The notes under the pieces are model-generated. The model had not been told where the DNA came from and did not search any database. It saw only the letters and a list, made by a program, of their open reading frames with translations. A stretch of 64,000 bases of DNA from Chloroflexota bacterium (GTDB taxonomy: Bacteria; Chloroflexota; Anaerolineae; Aggregatilineales; Phototrophicaceae): contig JAIUNI010000002.1 in assembly GCA_020161935.1 (NCBI GenBank), forward strand, positions 186,001 through 250,000. The letters run 5' to 3'. Shown piece after piece: positions 26,385 to 37,239 of the stretch. A program made the position numbers and the translations under genes. Every line of letters begins with the position of its first letter. The stretch's first letter is position 1.

Positions 26385-26839
26385 TTTGGTAACTCCCATT
26401 TGAATATACGTTCCGGTACATCAACATCTCGGATCGTCAACGTCAATTCAGTTGCGTCTCTAAGCAAAGCCGTGCCGTTCACACTGGCCGGAAAAGACAG
26501 TTTTCCAGAAACATGGTGTCCCTCGCGTGGAGCATCCCAAATCTCGGCAGGGGTCGTAACGCCTGTATCAGTGGTCAGTGTCGCCAGACCGGCTAGATCC
26601 ATGCTGAGGTCAACCGAATGCGTATTCAGGCTCACCTCGAAGTCGAGCGTCTGGTCGACACTTTTAAGATTGAGTGGCTCAACGGCAATGACAACTGCCC
26701 CCTGTTCATCCGTGCGCGTCAAATCGTCGGATGGATTTGATGTGGATTGACTGTTTGACTGCGCAGACTGAGATACAGCACTGCAACCAGCAATGAGCAG
26801 ACCAAACAGAAGTACAAATGTTATCCAAGTGTGTTTCAT
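26381..26839 (-). CDS. Lipoprotein of unknown function
   Basis: A 152-aa lipoprotein: signal FVLLFGLLIAGC with the lipobox cysteine, a Ser/Asn/Gln-rich linker, then a beta-rich domain (AVEPLNLKSVDQTLDFEVSL, then LTLTIRDVDVPERIFKWEL). Start at 26839 has AGAGGAATT upstream. The beta-sandwich look suggests a binding role at the outer membrane face. It is coupled to the two DUF2933-like genes. Confidence 0.75.
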   Translation of the reverse strand: MKHTWITFVLLFGLLIAGCSAVSQSAQSNSQSTSNPSDDLTRTDEQGAVVIAVEPLNLKSVDQTLDFEVSLNTHSVDLSMDLAGLATLTTDTGVTTPAEIWDAPREGHHVSGKLSFPASVNGTALLRDATELTLTIRDVDVPERIFKWELPK

Positions 26840-26846
26840 AATTCCT

Positions 26847-27356
26847 CTAGGTTTGCGATACCGCCATCTGGAGTGCTCGACGGCGCTCCCTGAACAAGAT
26901 AAACGACATGACGACGATCCCAGCGAGCGTGGTTCCCAGGCCAATCAACATAAATAGCGTGCGATACTGAGCCAGGAAGGTTGCAGCCGCAGTAAGACCC
27001 AGAATGGGAAGAGCATCAGTCACATGGTGTGCGCAGCACGCGACCATCGCAACAGTGGAGGTTGTCCCCCCAACTCCCACGAGTTTGCCGCTGGGGCCAG
27101 TGCTAGATACGGGCGCAAACAGACGCTTTTTGAGAATCGTGTATAAAGCGACTTGAACACCGAAGCCGAGGATAATGGGGATGACAATCCCGCGATCCTG
27201 CCAGAACAAATCAAGTGCGTGTTGGGGACTCTCGGCTATCGAAACAATGACCAGATAAACTACAGTCAGTAAGAACGCGCCGCCGATGCCCGTAGCCAGC
27301 GGCCATAGAAAACGCCTCTTTGTTGAAGACATCGCGAAAAATCTCCGCCCTATCAT
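26847..27356 (-). CDS. Membrane protein with CCAHH motif
   Basis: A 169-aa protein with four helices (FLWPLATGIGGAFLLTVVYL; IVIPIILGFGVQVALYTIL; LPILGLTAAATFLAQYRTL; FMLIGLGTTLAGIVVMSFIL). Between the second and third is MVACCAHHVTDALP, a Cys-Cys-x-His-His cluster well suited to soft-metal binding. Start 27356 was chosen for AAGGA spacing; 27332 is an alternative. It is possibly a metal permease or sensor accessory. It is located between a copper ATPase and a lipoprotein gene. Confidence 0.7.
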   Translation of the reverse strand: MIGRRFFAMSSTKRRFLWPLATGIGGAFLLTVVYLVIVSIAESPQHALDLFWQDRGIVIPIILGFGVQVALYTILKKRLFAPVSSTGPSGKLVGVGGTTSTVAMVACCAHHVTDALPILGLTAAATFLAQYRTLFMLIGLGTTLAGIVVMSFILFRERRRALQMAVSQT

Positions 27357-27384
27357 TCCAAAGTCCTTCTGTATGATCCGAGTT

Positions 27385-27621
27385 CTATGTGATGGATGTT
27401 TTCGCGCGCAGTTGCTTCTTAACTCGCGCCGTAACAAGCGGCATCGACACAATGAGACTGAGCAGTCCAACCCATACAACGCCACCCACTTTGGCAACTA
27501 ACGGATACGCTCCCGGCACACTCGCCGCCAGCAAAAACAACAAGGCTGCACCCAGCGAAATAGGCAGATAAATCAGCGCACTCCTGCGGGCGACTTCTTG
27601 ATCAAACTTTTCCTGTTCCAT
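27385..27621 (-). CDS. Small two-helix membrane protein
   Basis: A 78-aa protein with helices LIYLPISLGAALLFLLAASV and VAKVGGVVWVGLLSLIVSMP and charged ends. No family is recognised. It follows the copper ATPase gene by about 60 bp and leads into the CCAHH membrane protein; likely in the same operon. Confidence 0.65.
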   Translation of the reverse strand: MEQEKFDQEVARRSALIYLPISLGAALLFLLAASVPGAYPLVAKVGGVVWVGLLSLIVSMPLVTARVKKQLRAKTSIT

Positions 27622-27683
27622 ATTGAAACTCCATCTCCATTATGGGGGACCCAGTTACCGGGCCTCCCCTGAAATTGATAAAA

Positions 27684-30284
27684 TTACTTGCTGCTGACGA
27701 CTGCCGGGGATAACGGTGACTTTCCCGAATCCCGGTTGGGGGTCAACTGACGCTCGTTATGCCGCAGCGATGGACGGAAGCGTTTCAGCAGCAATGTATT
27801 CAGTGTGACTGACACTGAACTGATCGCCATAAATGCTCCCGCCAATTCCGGGCTGACCACCAGGCTAAAGAATGGGTAGAACAACCCCGCGCCGAGCGGA
27901 ATACCCAGTGTGTTGTAGACGAATGCCCAGAACAGGTTTTGCTTTACTTTCCGCATCGTTGCGCGGGCGATTTCCAGCGTCACAATGACATCGCGCACAT
28001 CGTCCTTAATCAGAATGACATCACCGGTTTCCTTGGCGACATCGGTGCCGCTGCCGATTGCGATACCTACATCGGCCTGTGCCAGTGCAGGCGCATCATT
28101 TACGCCATCGCCTACCATCGCCACTCGCTTGCCACGCGCCTGAAGCTTTTTCACTTCCTCAGCTTTATCCTGAGGCAAGACTTCCGCCAGCACATGGTCA
28201 ATACCGACCTGCCGCGCAATCGCTTCCGCTGTTCGGCGGTTATCGCCAGTAATCATCACCGTTTCCAAGCCCAGCTTATGCAGGCGTTGAATTGCCTCCG
28301 CCGAAAATTCTTTCAGCGTATCGGCTACGGCAATCAAACCGCCGGGTTGTCCATCTACGGCTACAAACATGACCGTCTTGCCTTCGCCCTCAAGCCGTTC
28401 AGCATGAGGGATCAGTGAGTAAAATTCCACACCGTGCTCGGCCATCAACTTCCGGTTACCGACCAGTACAATGTGGTTTTCAACCCGTGCTTCGATACCG
28501 TGTCCGGGATTGGAATTGAACGCAGTTGCTTCATTGAGGGTCAATGCTTGCGTCTCAGCACCGCGTACAATGGCTTCACCGAGTGGATGTTCACTATACT
28601 TCTCAGCGGAAGCAGCCAATCGCAGGAGTTCGTCAGACACGCCGATTCTGGCTTGCGTGTTCACAAACACATCCGTGACCGAAGGTTCGCCTTTCGTCAA
28701 GGTGCCGGTCTTATCAAAGACAATGCTGTTGAGCTTACTCGCGTTCTCGATAGCTTCTGCGCCTTTGAACAATACGCCATATTCAGCCGCTTTGCCGGTT
28801 CCGGCCATCATGGCGCTGGGTGTTGCCAGTCCAACAGCGCACGGGCACGAGATGACTAACACGGTTACAGAGAGCAGCAGCGAGAAGCCAAACACGCCGA
28901 TTTCACCCAGTGCATATGGTGAAAGAATGAAACTGGAATTCGGGTCAAAAAAAGCCGCATAGCCGATGAAAAACCAGAACACGAAAACCATGATCGCCAG
29001 CAAATGCACACCGAGAATGAAGTGGCCTGCCACCCAGTCAGCTAGTTTCTGGATAGGAGCCTTACTCGCTTGAGCGTCTTCAACCAACTTCACAATCTGT
29101 GCCAATGCGGTATCTTTTCCTACCTTAGTGGCTTCAAACCGGAATGCGCCCGTTTTGTTGAAAGTTCCACCAATCACTGCGTCACCAATTCGTTTCTCAA
29201 CGGGGAGACTTTCTCCGGTCAGCATGGATTCATCCACCGCGCTGTAACCATCCTTCACTGACCCGTCCACTGGGATCGATTCGCCGGGACGAACAAGGAT
29301 TAAATCGCCGACTTCAACTTCATCAGCCGGTATTTCAGTCTCGTTTCCATCCCGTATGACGTGAGCAATCTTCGGTTGAAGCTTCATCAGCTTACGGATG
29401 GCTTCCGATGTGCGCCCGCGTGTTAAGGCTTCCAACCAGCGACCTAACACAATGAAGGCGGTCAATAATGCAGCGCTCTCGAAAAAGGTTGCTCCTTCGC
29501 CGCCGAAACCAGCGTTGGGGAACAAGGTATTAATGACAGCGATCCCATAAGCCGCACCGATGCCAGTGGCATAGAGCAGGTTCATGTCAGTGACACCGTG
29601 CTTGAGACCGCGCCACGAATTCACAAAGAATTGCCGTCCGGGGCCAAAAATCAACGGTGTGGTGAGGAGACCAATCACCCATTTGTAGGATAACCACACT
29701 GGAACAATCGACTTGAACGGACCCAGCATGTCGTAGAATGTACCGATCATGACGATGATCCCAATCGTTCCCGCAATCAGCAGGTTGCGTCCCTGTCGTT
29801 TAATTTCCTCCTCACGGGCTTGTCGCTCACGATCTAATGAGTCGGCAGCATCATTCCGCTCGTTCGCTTCGTATCCGACCTCGCGAACCGCTCGTTTCAT
29901 CTGGTTTGCATTCACCACACCCGGAACATAACGGACGTGTCCCGTTCCCAGTCCCAGATTAACCACGACATCCAGCACACCCGGAAGTTCCTTCAATGCG
30001 CCTTCGACATGAGCGACACACGATGCGCACGTCATTCCTCGTACATCGAGTGTCAATTCTGAGGAGGCAACGGCGTATCCGGCATTATCGACGGCTCGCT
30101 GGAAATCGACTAATCTGACTTGTTGAGGATCGTAGACAACGCTTGCCTTGCCGGTTGCCAAATTCACTACCGTATTGGAAACTCCGGGAAGTTCCTGTAG
30201 TGACTTTTCAACATGTGATACACACGACGCGCAGCTCATACCGACAATCGGCAAACTGAGTTGAGCTTCATCTTTTTTGCCCAT
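27684..30284 (-). CDS. copA: Cu(I)-type P1B ATPase with two HMA domains
   Basis: An 866-aa CopA-type exporter. Two N-terminal HMA domains: [15 protein letters not shown] and [15 protein letters not shown]. Eight membrane helices with the transport motif CPC ([12 protein letters not shown]), TGES in the actuator, [10 protein letters not shown] for phosphorylation, SEHPLGEAI, and [14 protein letters not shown]. It should pump Cu(I)/Ag(I) out of the cytoplasm with ATP. GGAGAG precedes the ATG. It starts a long operon (30284 to 23636) of small membrane proteins, a lipoprotein and methyltransferases, under a paired-box promoter. Confidence 0.95.
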   Translation of the reverse strand: MGKKDEAQLSLPIVGMSCASCVSHVEKSLQELPGVSNTVVNLATGKASVVYDPQQVRLVDFQRAVDNAGYAVASSELTLDVRGMTCASCVAHVEGALKELPGVLDVVVNLGLGTGHVRYVPGVVNANQMKRAVREVGYEANERNDAADSLDRERQAREEEIKRQGRNLLIAGTIGIIVMIGTFYDMLGPFKSIVPVWLSYKWVIGLLTTPLIFGPGRQFFVNSWRGLKHGVTDMNLLYATGIGAAYGIAVINTLFPNAGFGGEGATFFESAALLTAFIVLGRWLEALTRGRTSEAIRKLMKLQPKIAHVIRDGNETEIPADEVEVGDLILVRPGESIPVDGSVKDGYSAVDESMLTGESLPVEKRIGDAVIGGTFNKTGAFRFEATKVGKDTALAQIVKLVEDAQASKAPIQKLADWVAGHFILGVHLLAIMVFVFWFFIGYAAFFDPNSSFILSPYALGEIGVFGFSLLLSVTVLVISCPCAVGLATPSAMMAGTGKAAEYGVLFKGAEAIENASKLNSIVFDKTGTLTKGEPSVTDVFVNTQARIGVSDELLRLAASAEKYSEHPLGEAIVRGAETQALTLNEATAFNSNPGHGIEARVENHIVLVGNRKLMAEHGVEFYSLIPHAERLEGEGKTVMFVAVDGQPGGLIAVADTLKEFSAEAIQRLHKLGLETVMITGDNRRTAEAIARQVGIDHVLAEVLPQDKAEEVKKLQARGKRVAMVGDGVNDAPALAQADVGIAIGSGTDVAKETGDVILIKDDVRDVIVTLEIARATMRKVKQNLFWAFVYNTLGIPLGAGLFYPFFSLVVSPELAGAFMAISSVSVTLNTLLLKRFRPSLRHNERQLTPNRDSGKSPLSPAVVSSK

Positions 30285-30357
30285 TTAGAACACTCTCCAT
30301 ATTAAATGTGGACTCTACTCTGTACTTTTGGTTCTAATCCGCTTGCTTATTAATCTA

Positions 30358-30421
30358 AGAATATGTCGAGAGATAATGAAAACCTAACGCCATTTGCCGG
30401 GGTGTGAGTAGGCAATTTGGC
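30358..30421 (-). promoter_or_regulatory. Paired-box promoter for copA operon
   Basis: Distal box GCAATTTGGC (30412-30421), proximal GCCATTTGCC (30389-30398), 25-bp gap, -10 TATTCT (30358-30363, minus). Box spacing is 23 bp. Confidence 0.7.
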
Positions 30422-30502
30422 TTACTGAAGACAGGTTCAGGTGAGCGCTTACGATGCCAATGTAGAGTTTTTATCGTCTGAATCCGTGGGAAAGAGACAA
30501 AA

Positions 30503-30525
30503 GCCGCCCTTTTATATTGGGCGGC
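30503..30525 (-). terminator. Rho-independent terminator
   Basis: Stem GCCGCCC/GGGCGGC with a 9-nt loop, followed on the minus strand by TTTTGTC. It lies 23 bp past the stop codon at 30548 and closes the operon that starts at 34674. Confidence 0.8.
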
Positions 30526-30547
30526 AACTCTTACTGACTAACACGAA

Positions 30548-31468
30548 TTAGGCGCTGCAACCGCCTCCGCGAGTCGGTGCGCCCGGAATTGGCCCGACTT
30601 CAGCAGCAATCCGCTTAGCTCCCTGAGCACTCGAATACTCTGACCCCAGTGCTGTGGTGGCATCTACCTGTAACCAAGATGTTCCCTGGCCTTCAAAGTA
30701 GGCTGCCAGGGTAAGGTAGGTGCTTGTAAAAGCATAGCTATTGAACGTCAGTGCCGCTTCATAGAGATCACGCTCACTCGCGCTCCGTGAAGCCATCAAT
30801 TCCAATAATCCCAGTACCGCCATCCCGTGGTTGCAATCCGGGTAAGCAGTGTGGTTGCCGCAGCAGGAGCGGAAGATATGCTCCGCTACCTGGTAGACCA
30901 TCGCATCTTGTTCAGGCGTAAGCTCAATCAAGCGGGTGCTGTTATACAGTTCCAGTGGGTTCTTGCTGCCCAATATCCAGCCGCCTGTCGAGGCATAGGT
31001 GTCGATGGGCACTTCAGCTTCCCGCTGTTTCATCAACCCTTCACTTAAAACTTTACTCTGCTGAGTTAATCCAAACGCCCAGAGTACATTCGTCCAGAAT
31101 TGGATGTTATTAGCAGTTAATGTGATTTGCTGTAGGCTGTCCCCCAGCAAAATCTCACGCTGCTCGTCACTAAAGGTACCATATTGGGATTGAAATTTAT
31201 TTAGATCAATTGCGCCTGCATTAATCAACCTCTGGCCCATGTTGCCCCAGATAACTTTGATGGTCTTGCCGGCTGCTGGAACGACTTGCTCAACTAGGCG
31301 GTCATAACTGGTCGTTGAGTCCTTTGAATTTGCTGTGCTCACTGATGCCGAACGGCTAGATAAATTGAGTGGCGAATTGAAATCAACGAGGCCGACTAAC
31401 TGAAAAAGCAACAGCCAGACCCCGACCATTACGCCGACAGTTAAGAACATCGAAACGATACGTCTCAT
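30548..31468 (-). CDS. Membrane-anchored protein with Cys/His cluster
   Basis: A 306-aa protein with an N-terminal anchor (FLTVGVMVGVWLLLFQLVGL) and a long helical outer domain. The centre carries FRSCCGNHTAYPDCNHGMAV, a dense Cys/His motif, and the end is TRGGGCSA. I do not know the family. The cluster suggests metal or heme-free redox binding outside the cytoplasm. It is third in the operon with the YHS-HMA ATPase and a cupredoxin, ahead of a clear terminator. GGAGAAAG precedes the ATG. Confidence 0.7.
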   Translation of the reverse strand: MRRIVSMFLTVGVMVGVWLLLFQLVGLVDFNSPLNLSSRSASVSTANSKDSTTSYDRLVEQVVPAAGKTIKVIWGNMGQRLINAGAIDLNKFQSQYGTFSDEQREILLGDSLQQITLTANNIQFWTNVLWAFGLTQQSKVLSEGLMKQREAEVPIDTYASTGGWILGSKNPLELYNSTRLIELTPEQDAMVYQVAEHIFRSCCGNHTAYPDCNHGMAVLGLLELMASRSASERDLYEAALTFNSYAFTSTYLTLAAYFEGQGTSWLQVDATTALGSEYSSAQGAKRIAAEVGPIPGAPTRGGGCSA

Positions 31469-31563
31469 GGAATCTTTCTCCGCGAAAGTTGTGAATGCCT
31501 CTTATACGACACAAATCCGATAGATTGCGATCTATGAAAGCGAGACAATATTGCCCTTGCTTT

Positions 31564-31941
31564 CTACTCCACAATCAACTTGCCACGCAGCATCCCCATT
31601 TCGCACTGGAAACCATACTCTCCAGTTTTGTCGGGCAGGAGTTCAACGGCAATAGTTTCGCCCTCTGGGAGATAGGCGCTCTTCCTGAAATCCGGGAACA
31701 GAACTTTCTCAGAACATGCACTTGATTCGGTACGAACAAAGTTCAATCGGACAGGCTTGCCCTTTTCGACGAGAATGATGTCCGGGGTATATCCCCCTTT
31801 GACCAACACCATCGCCTCCTGATAACCGCCGCTGCTGAAACTGGCTTTCACGCCGGGCTTTTTTACTAGCCAGAAGAACCAGACGATAAAGGCAATGGCG
31901 GAAAGGCCTACAAGAGTCACAAGAATTTTATCGGGGGTCAT
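31564..31941 (-). CDS. Membrane-anchored cupredoxin (Cys/Met ligands)
   Basis: A 125-aa protein: one N-terminal helix (ILVTLVGLSAIAFIVWFFWL) and a cupredoxin-like domain. The first ligand position reads ESSACSEKVLFPDF, with Cys in the place of His, and the second EYGFQCEMGMLRGKLIVE. The same pattern ends the protein at 53698-54792. The second of two close ATGs (31941) has proper spacing to AAGGAG. It could carry Cu on the outer face or hand it to the neighbouring ATPase. Confidence 0.8.
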   Translation of the reverse strand: MTPDKILVTLVGLSAIAFIVWFFWLVKKPGVKASFSSGGYQEAMVLVKGGYTPDIILVEKGKPVRLNFVRTESSACSEKVLFPDFRKSAYLPEGETIAVELLPDKTGEYGFQCEMGMLRGKLIVE

Positions 31942-32010
31942 GTGCATTTCTCCTTGAATTGGATCGGGCTTGCCGACCGATTGTTGATCGACAAGCGCTC
32001 TTATTGAAGC

Positions 32011-34674
32011 TTAACTGGCAGATTTCCATCGCTTCAGGCGGTTGGCATTACTGATGACGGTGACGCTGCTGAAGGACATCGCCAGTGCCGCCAGCAGCGG
32101 CGATAGCAAAATGCCAAAGAAGGGGTAGAGTACGCCGAGCGCAATGGGTAGTCCCGCCGAGTTGTAGATGAACGCGCCGACGAGGTTCTGGTAGACGTTA
32201 CGCATGGTCGCGCGGCTGATTTGGATGGCTGTCACCACGCCCATCAGGCTGCCCCTAATCAGCGTGATGTCCGAGGCTTCGATAGCCACATCCGTTCCCG
32301 TGCCAATCGCCAGACCCACGTCGGCCTGCGCTAACGCTGGAGCATCGTTGATGCCATCGCCGACCATGGCAACTTTCTTGCCTTCTAACTGCAATTTCTG
32401 AACGTTGAAGGCTTTGTCCTGTGGCAGCACTTCAGCCAGCACGCGATCTACACCAACCTGCCGCGCAATAGCATTGGCAGTACGCTCGTTATCGCCAGTA
32501 ATCATGACAACTTCTAACCCCATGCGCTTCATCTCAGCAATGGCGGCTTTCGAGTCTTCTTTGACAGTATCGGCAACCGCGAAAATTCCGGCGAGCTTGC
32601 CGTCCATCGCAACGTACATGGGTGTTTTACCCTGGTTAGCGAGCACCTTAGGACGCTCTTCCAGATAAGTGAGGCCAATACCTTCCCGTTCCATCAACTT
32701 TGAGTTGCCGATCAGAATATGATGTCCCTCAACAGTTGCCGAGACACCGTGACCAGGGATAGCATCAAATCCATGCACATCACTGAGCTTCAGGCCGCGC
32801 GATTGTGCGCCTTCTACAATGGCCTGGGCCAAAGGGTGTTCAGAGGATTTCTCTACTGAAGCGGCCACTTGCAATAGAACGTCTTCATTCTGACCGGGGG
32901 CGACTATCACATCCGTTAGCGCAGGCTTGCCATAGGTAATCGTGCCTGTTTTATCGAGGATGATGGTATTGAGTTTCTCAGCCGTTTGCAGCGCGTCACC
33001 GGAGCGGATGAGAATACCGTTCTGAGCACCCAATCCAATACCGGTGGTCAGGCTCATGGGAGTTGCCATACCGAGAGCACACGGACAGGCGATAATTACG
33101 GTTGTGACTGCCACAATCAGCGCGTAAGCCAGTGATGGGCTGGGGCCGAAGTTGTACCAGACCACAAAGCCGATAATCGCAAGAATCATGACGGATGGAG
33201 TGAAGTAACCGGAGATACGATCCACAATCCGCTGGATCGGGACTTTGCTGCCCTGCGCATCTTGCACCAAGCGGACGATGTTGGCGAGCGCTGTATCTTT
33301 GCCCACTTTGGTGGCAAGGAACCTGAAGCTGCCGGTTTTGTTGATCGTCCCGCCAATCACTTCGTCGCTCACTTTCTTGGAGACAGGCAGTGATTCGCCG
33401 GTAATCATGGACTCATCCACTGCTGATCGCCCTTCGATGATCTCACCGTCCACCGGGATTTTCTCACCGGGGCGAACGATGACAGTGTCGCCGACCAGAA
33501 CCTCTTCCACTTGAACATCCATTTCGGTACCATCTCGCAGGACACGAGCGGTCTTGGCCTGTAGCCCGATGAGTTTCTTAATCGCCTCTGAAGTACGTCC
33601 TTTGGCTTTCACTTCCATCGCCAATCCCAACACCACCAGCGCCGTGACGACCACCGTGACATCGTAATATACGTCCACAAATTCTTCGGACGGGAAAAGC
33701 TGTGGGAACAACAGGGCAATAGTCGAATATAGCCACGCAGTACCTGTGCCAATCGCAATCAGTGTATGCATGTTGGCCGAGCGATGCTTCAACCCTTGCC
33801 ACATGCCTTCAAAGAACTGTCTCCCGGAAAAGAACAAGACCGCAAAACTGGCGACGGCCATCCCGTACCAGACATAGCGCAGGTTATCGCTGCCGCGCGG
33901 CAGCCAGTCGCGCAGGATTGGAAAGAGTGATGGATACGACAGGATCATCGTCGGTAGCCCAACGGCTGCCGCAAACCACCATTTTCGCATCAGCGAACGA
34001 TATTCTTTATCAGCGGCCTGCGCTTCTTTATCCATCTCTGGCTCAGAGGCTTCCGCAGCCCGCTCCGCTGTGTATGGCCCCGCTTTTTCGACTGCCTGAG
34101 TCAGTCGTTGGAGATCGCCAATGGCGGGCGAATATTCCACTTTCACTTCATTGTTGGCAGCACTCATGGTCGCGTCAAAAACGCCCGGAACCTGTTTCAG
34201 CGCATCTTCAATGCGTCCAACGCATTCTGCGCAGTAGAGGCCGCCGACTCTCAACCGTAAGGTCTGGCTGCCGGGTGTAAAGCCTGCCCGCCGCACAGCC
34301 TCCAACATGTCCGAGATGTTGGAACGGTTCGGATCATAATCCACGAAAATGCGGCTGTCGTTCATATTGGCCGATACGCGATTTACACCGGGTAAGACCG
34401 CAATGGCTTGCTCCAAAGCAGGCCCGCCGGATCGGTGAAGACCGGTCACAGGCAGTTCGACGTGCGTCATGGCAAGCGCCAGGTGGGAGTGACCATTGCT
34501 GGACATAAGCACAGGTTGTTCATGCGATTCTGAAGAATTATATCGGTGGGGGTCAGCATCAAAGGCATCTGCACATTGTTGTGAGCAGAAATAGAAGGTT
34601 TGCCCTGCGTGTTCGCGGAACGCCACCGCCGATTGAGGGTCAATTTCCATTCCACATACCGGGTCTCTAGCCAT
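32011..34674 (-). CDS. P1B ATPase with YHS and two HMA domains
   Basis: An 887-aa pump. A YHS domain opens it ([12 protein letters not shown], then [16 protein letters not shown]), followed by a degenerate HMA without CxxC ([15 protein letters not shown]) and a complete one ([17 protein letters not shown]). The core has CPC ([12 protein letters not shown]), [23 protein letters not shown] and [14 protein letters not shown]. The class fits Cu(I)/Ag(I) transport. Start 34674 has AAGGAG upstream. It starts an operon with the Cys/Met cupredoxin and the Cys/His membrane protein, under a paired-box promoter. Confidence 0.93.
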   Translation of the reverse strand: MARDPVCGMEIDPQSAVAFREHAGQTFYFCSQQCADAFDADPHRYNSSESHEQPVLMSSNGHSHLALAMTHVELPVTGLHRSGGPALEQAIAVLPGVNRVSANMNDSRIFVDYDPNRSNISDMLEAVRRAGFTPGSQTLRLRVGGLYCAECVGRIEDALKQVPGVFDATMSAANNEVKVEYSPAIGDLQRLTQAVEKAGPYTAERAAEASEPEMDKEAQAADKEYRSLMRKWWFAAAVGLPTMILSYPSLFPILRDWLPRGSDNLRYVWYGMAVASFAVLFFSGRQFFEGMWQGLKHRSANMHTLIAIGTGTAWLYSTIALLFPQLFPSEEFVDVYYDVTVVVTALVVLGLAMEVKAKGRTSEAIKKLIGLQAKTARVLRDGTEMDVQVEEVLVGDTVIVRPGEKIPVDGEIIEGRSAVDESMITGESLPVSKKVSDEVIGGTINKTGSFRFLATKVGKDTALANIVRLVQDAQGSKVPIQRIVDRISGYFTPSVMILAIIGFVVWYNFGPSPSLAYALIVAVTTVIIACPCALGMATPMSLTTGIGLGAQNGILIRSGDALQTAEKLNTIILDKTGTITYGKPALTDVIVAPGQNEDVLLQVAASVEKSSEHPLAQAIVEGAQSRGLKLSDVHGFDAIPGHGVSATVEGHHILIGNSKLMEREGIGLTYLEERPKVLANQGKTPMYVAMDGKLAGIFAVADTVKEDSKAAIAEMKRMGLEVVMITGDNERTANAIARQVGVDRVLAEVLPQDKAFNVQKLQLEGKKVAMVGDGINDAPALAQADVGLAIGTGTDVAIEASDITLIRGSLMGVVTAIQISRATMRNVYQNLVGAFIYNSAGLPIALGVLYPFFGILLSPLLAALAMSFSSVTVISNANRLKRWKSAS

Positions 34675-34704
34675 AAGAATCACTCCTTCCAATCTTTCTT
34701 CTTC

Positions 34705-34769
34705 ATTCTATGGCACTGTATAGCTGGAATAGCAGCGCTATGTGGCGTAGCACTCCCCCGCCAAATTGC
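34705..34769 (-). promoter_or_regulatory. Paired-box promoter for YHS-HMA ATPase operon
   Basis: Distal box GCCAAATTGC (34760-34769), proximal GCTATGTGGC (34737-34746), 26-bp gap, -10 TAGAAT (34705-34710, minus). Box spacing is 23 bp. Confidence 0.65.
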
Positions 34770-34847
34770 CTATAGGTTTTGAATTAAAGGGAACAAACGA
34801 CGCAAACTGGTTTCCAATTCGCCGAGGACTGAAAACAATAGCAATGT

Positions 34848-35855
34848 TTACGGGTTTGATGAGGTGAGGGTCAGTGACCGCAGATAATTCACCAACGCCC
34901 AGGTTTCATCGGGCGTGAATAGCGTGCCGAAGTTGGGCATATCCGTGCCCATCCCACCACGCCGGATTTTGGCGTATAGCACATCATCACGCCGCAACCA
35001 CATGTAAGCCAGATCAGAAAATGCGATAGGCTTGACCGCTGTTTGATCCGCCATCGGCCCATCTGCGCCTCCTGTTTGCCCATGACAGGCTGCGCAGTTC
35101 TTGCTGTATAGGCTGGATGCCGAAGCGAGTGTTTGAGAGCCAGTATTCTCAGTCCAGAGGTAGGCCACTGCGTCGACCAGATCGGAAGTTGATGCATTTG
35201 AGTTAGCAACAAGCAGCAGTGCCATCGCCTCCTGTGGAAAGTGTGACCGCCGCCAATCCAAATCCTTCAATTCGGGAGGGACAATCAACTGACTGATGAC
35301 CGCCGCGCCGCGTTGTGCCGAAGGCTGGATGTTATCCATCTCCTGTGATCTGTTGGACTGACCGCCGTTGTGAACCGTATCGTCAATGTCTACGCCCTCA
35401 GCCGTCAGCTTATCAATCACCGGGTCATGCTGGGCTGCCGGGATGGTATTCGATACATCACGAACTTCGATCACGCCGCGCATTCGCCAATGATTAGGAC
35501 TGCACCAGGTATTGCAGTAAAAGGTATAGGTTCCACCCTCGTCGAAGGTCAGTGTAACCTCTTTCATGTGACCGGGGTCTATTTCGCCCAAATCAATCCC
35601 CAGACCCGGCCCGATGGCAATCCCGTGCGTCACATCTTCCGCGTGAAAACGCAGTGTTACCGTTTCACCAGCCTGAACCTGCATACTATCTGGCTGAAAA
35701 CCACCTGCTTCGGGAGCAACGGCTCTAATATCAATGACGCGCACACCACTTATCGCCGGGCGAAGCACGTATTGATAGATAAAAAATCCGACAGGCATAA
35801 CGACGAGGATCAATGCTAAGGAGATGCGAGCCAGAAGTTCACGCTTGTCCATCAT
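34848..35855 (-). CDS. CuA-type cupredoxin fused to cytochrome c
   Basis: A 335-aa protein. An N-terminal anchor (ISLALILVVMPVGFFIYQYV) is followed by a CoxII/NosZ-like cupredoxin with the full CuA set: His in DVTHGIA, then CNTWCSPNHWRM (two Cys, His, Met). A linker leads to a class I cytochrome c domain with CAACHG and an axial Met candidate in RGGMGTDMPNFG. It should move electrons outside the membrane. No oxidase subunit I is nearby, so it is not a plain cytochrome oxidase subunit II. It is the last gene of the six-gene operon starting at 39056. Confidence 0.85.
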   Translation of the reverse strand: MMDKRELLARISLALILVVMPVGFFIYQYVLRPAISGVRVIDIRAVAPEAGGFQPDSMQVQAGETVTLRFHAEDVTHGIAIGPGLGIDLGEIDPGHMKEVTLTFDEGGTYTFYCNTWCSPNHWRMRGVIEVRDVSNTIPAAQHDPVIDKLTAEGVDIDDTVHNGGQSNRSQEMDNIQPSAQRGAAVISQLIVPPELKDLDWRRSHFPQEAMALLLVANSNASTSDLVDAVAYLWTENTGSQTLASASSLYSKNCAACHGQTGGADGPMADQTAVKPIAFSDLAYMWLRRDDVLYAKIRRGGMGTDMPNFGTLFTPDETWALVNYLRSLTLTSSNP

Positions 35856-35862
35856 ATCCTCA

Positions 35863-37239
35863 TCAGCCTAAGTACAACCACAGAAAACCCAGAGTCAGAA
35901 CGGTCAGGAAACTGATAACAGGCAGAGCAGCCCGAAATGCCTGATCGTGATTGAGGGTTTGCTGACGAGCAATGCGGTAAGCCGTTTGGACAGCGAATAG
36001 AAGCCCGGCGGTAAGAACTCCGGTTTGGAGGAGACCGACCAGGTTAGAGCCAAGCGGTGTCCAGGGTGAATTGGCTGTACCGAATAGATTCCACCCCCAA
36101 CCGAATGGGTCAGAGATGACCGCCAGTGCATAACTGCCATTGGTAAAAACAAAACCTAGACTGAATGCGATCCACGCTGCTAAACCTAATGGCACGAGTG
36201 TGTAGGCATAAGCTATGAAGGCTTCTCGTCGAGAGGTCTGCTCTCCTGTAAGTCTGTGTGATACCATCGCGGCGAGTCCAAACAGACCCGGCAGAATAAC
36301 AAGATTAAGCGTCCATAACCCAGCAGCATAGATCAGCCAATGCGGCAGCGTATCCAGATTCGCCCAACTCTTGATCCATCCCCAGGGTCCCAGTAACACA
36401 GCCGAGTATGCCAACGCGCAGCCCAGCATAATGAAGGCTTTGTAGGCTTCATCCAGACGGCGTTCTTTGGCGACCAGTAAATCTGCCCCAACAGGCCGTA
36501 GGTTGAGGGTAATATTATCTTTGGGACAGGTTTTGAGGCACTCGAAACACAATCCGCAGTAAGTATTGCGAGTCAATTTGCCCGGATAGACCAGCCAGGG
36601 ACAGCCATAGCCCTGCTTGTTACCCACTACGCAGTCCTTGGCCGTGTGCTCATCACAGGTCTTGCAATCGAGCACTCGCAGTTCAAGCGGGGCGAGCATG
36701 GAATACAAGCCGATGAAACCACCGACCGGGCAGACGTAGCGGCAGAAGACCCGATTATCGTAGAGGACACCGAGCGCGACCGCGCCGAGCATGAGCGCCA
36801 GCAGCACCCACCCGCTCACTTGCGGACGAGTGAGAATGACTGCACTAAAAGATGCCATCAGCAAGAAGCCGAAGTTCTGAAGCCACATATTTTTCAGTTG
36901 CTTCGGCCATCGCTTGTGCAGCGTGCGCAGCTTGCCCGGTGTCCGGCGAACAATACCTCGTCGTTGCAACCATTCGCCCGGCGCAGGGATCGGACAGACG
37001 GTACACCACAGCCGTCCAGCCACCGGCACGAGGACAATAATGAGCAGCGCCCACCAGACAATCCAGACAAAAACGATACCAAAATTACGGCTGCCTGCTG
37101 CTGTCCCAAACAAACCGGTCAGAATTGCCAGTGTGAAAAAGAACAGCATGACCAGTTGGAGCGCTGGCTGTAACAGGCGCGACTTCAGCGTCCGCCTGAG
37201 GCCAGGAGCGCGTTCCAGCAGGTCAAGCCGCGCGGTCAT
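35863..37239 (-). CDS. Membrane polyferredoxin (NosR/NapH/CcoG-like)
   Basis: A 458-aa membrane protein with about ten helices. Cysteine motifs are CTVCPIPAPGEW, CRYVCPVGG, CKTCDEHTAKDC, and CGLCFECLKTCP, the last being a [4Fe-4S] pattern. The architecture matches the NapH/NosR/CcoG group that passes electrons across or from the membrane for periplasmic reductases or copper-site maturation. It touches the DUF1573 gene by one base and is 7 bp from the CuA-cytochrome c gene, so the products likely work together. The terminal acceptor is not evident. Confidence 0.85.
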   Translation of the reverse strand: MTARLDLLERAPGLRRTLKSRLLQPALQLVMLFFFTLAILTGLFGTAAGSRNFGIVFVWIVWWALLIIVLVPVAGRLWCTVCPIPAPGEWLQRRGIVRRTPGKLRTLHKRWPKQLKNMWLQNFGFLLMASFSAVILTRPQVSGWVLLALMLGAVALGVLYDNRVFCRYVCPVGGFIGLYSMLAPLELRVLDCKTCDEHTAKDCVVGNKQGYGCPWLVYPGKLTRNTYCGLCFECLKTCPKDNITLNLRPVGADLLVAKERRLDEAYKAFIMLGCALAYSAVLLGPWGWIKSWANLDTLPHWLIYAAGLWTLNLVILPGLFGLAAMVSHRLTGEQTSRREAFIAYAYTLVPLGLAAWIAFSLGFVFTNGSYALAVISDPFGWGWNLFGTANSPWTPLGSNLVGLLQTGVLTAGLLFAVQTAYRIARQQTLNHDQAFRAALPVISFLTVLTLGFLWLYLG

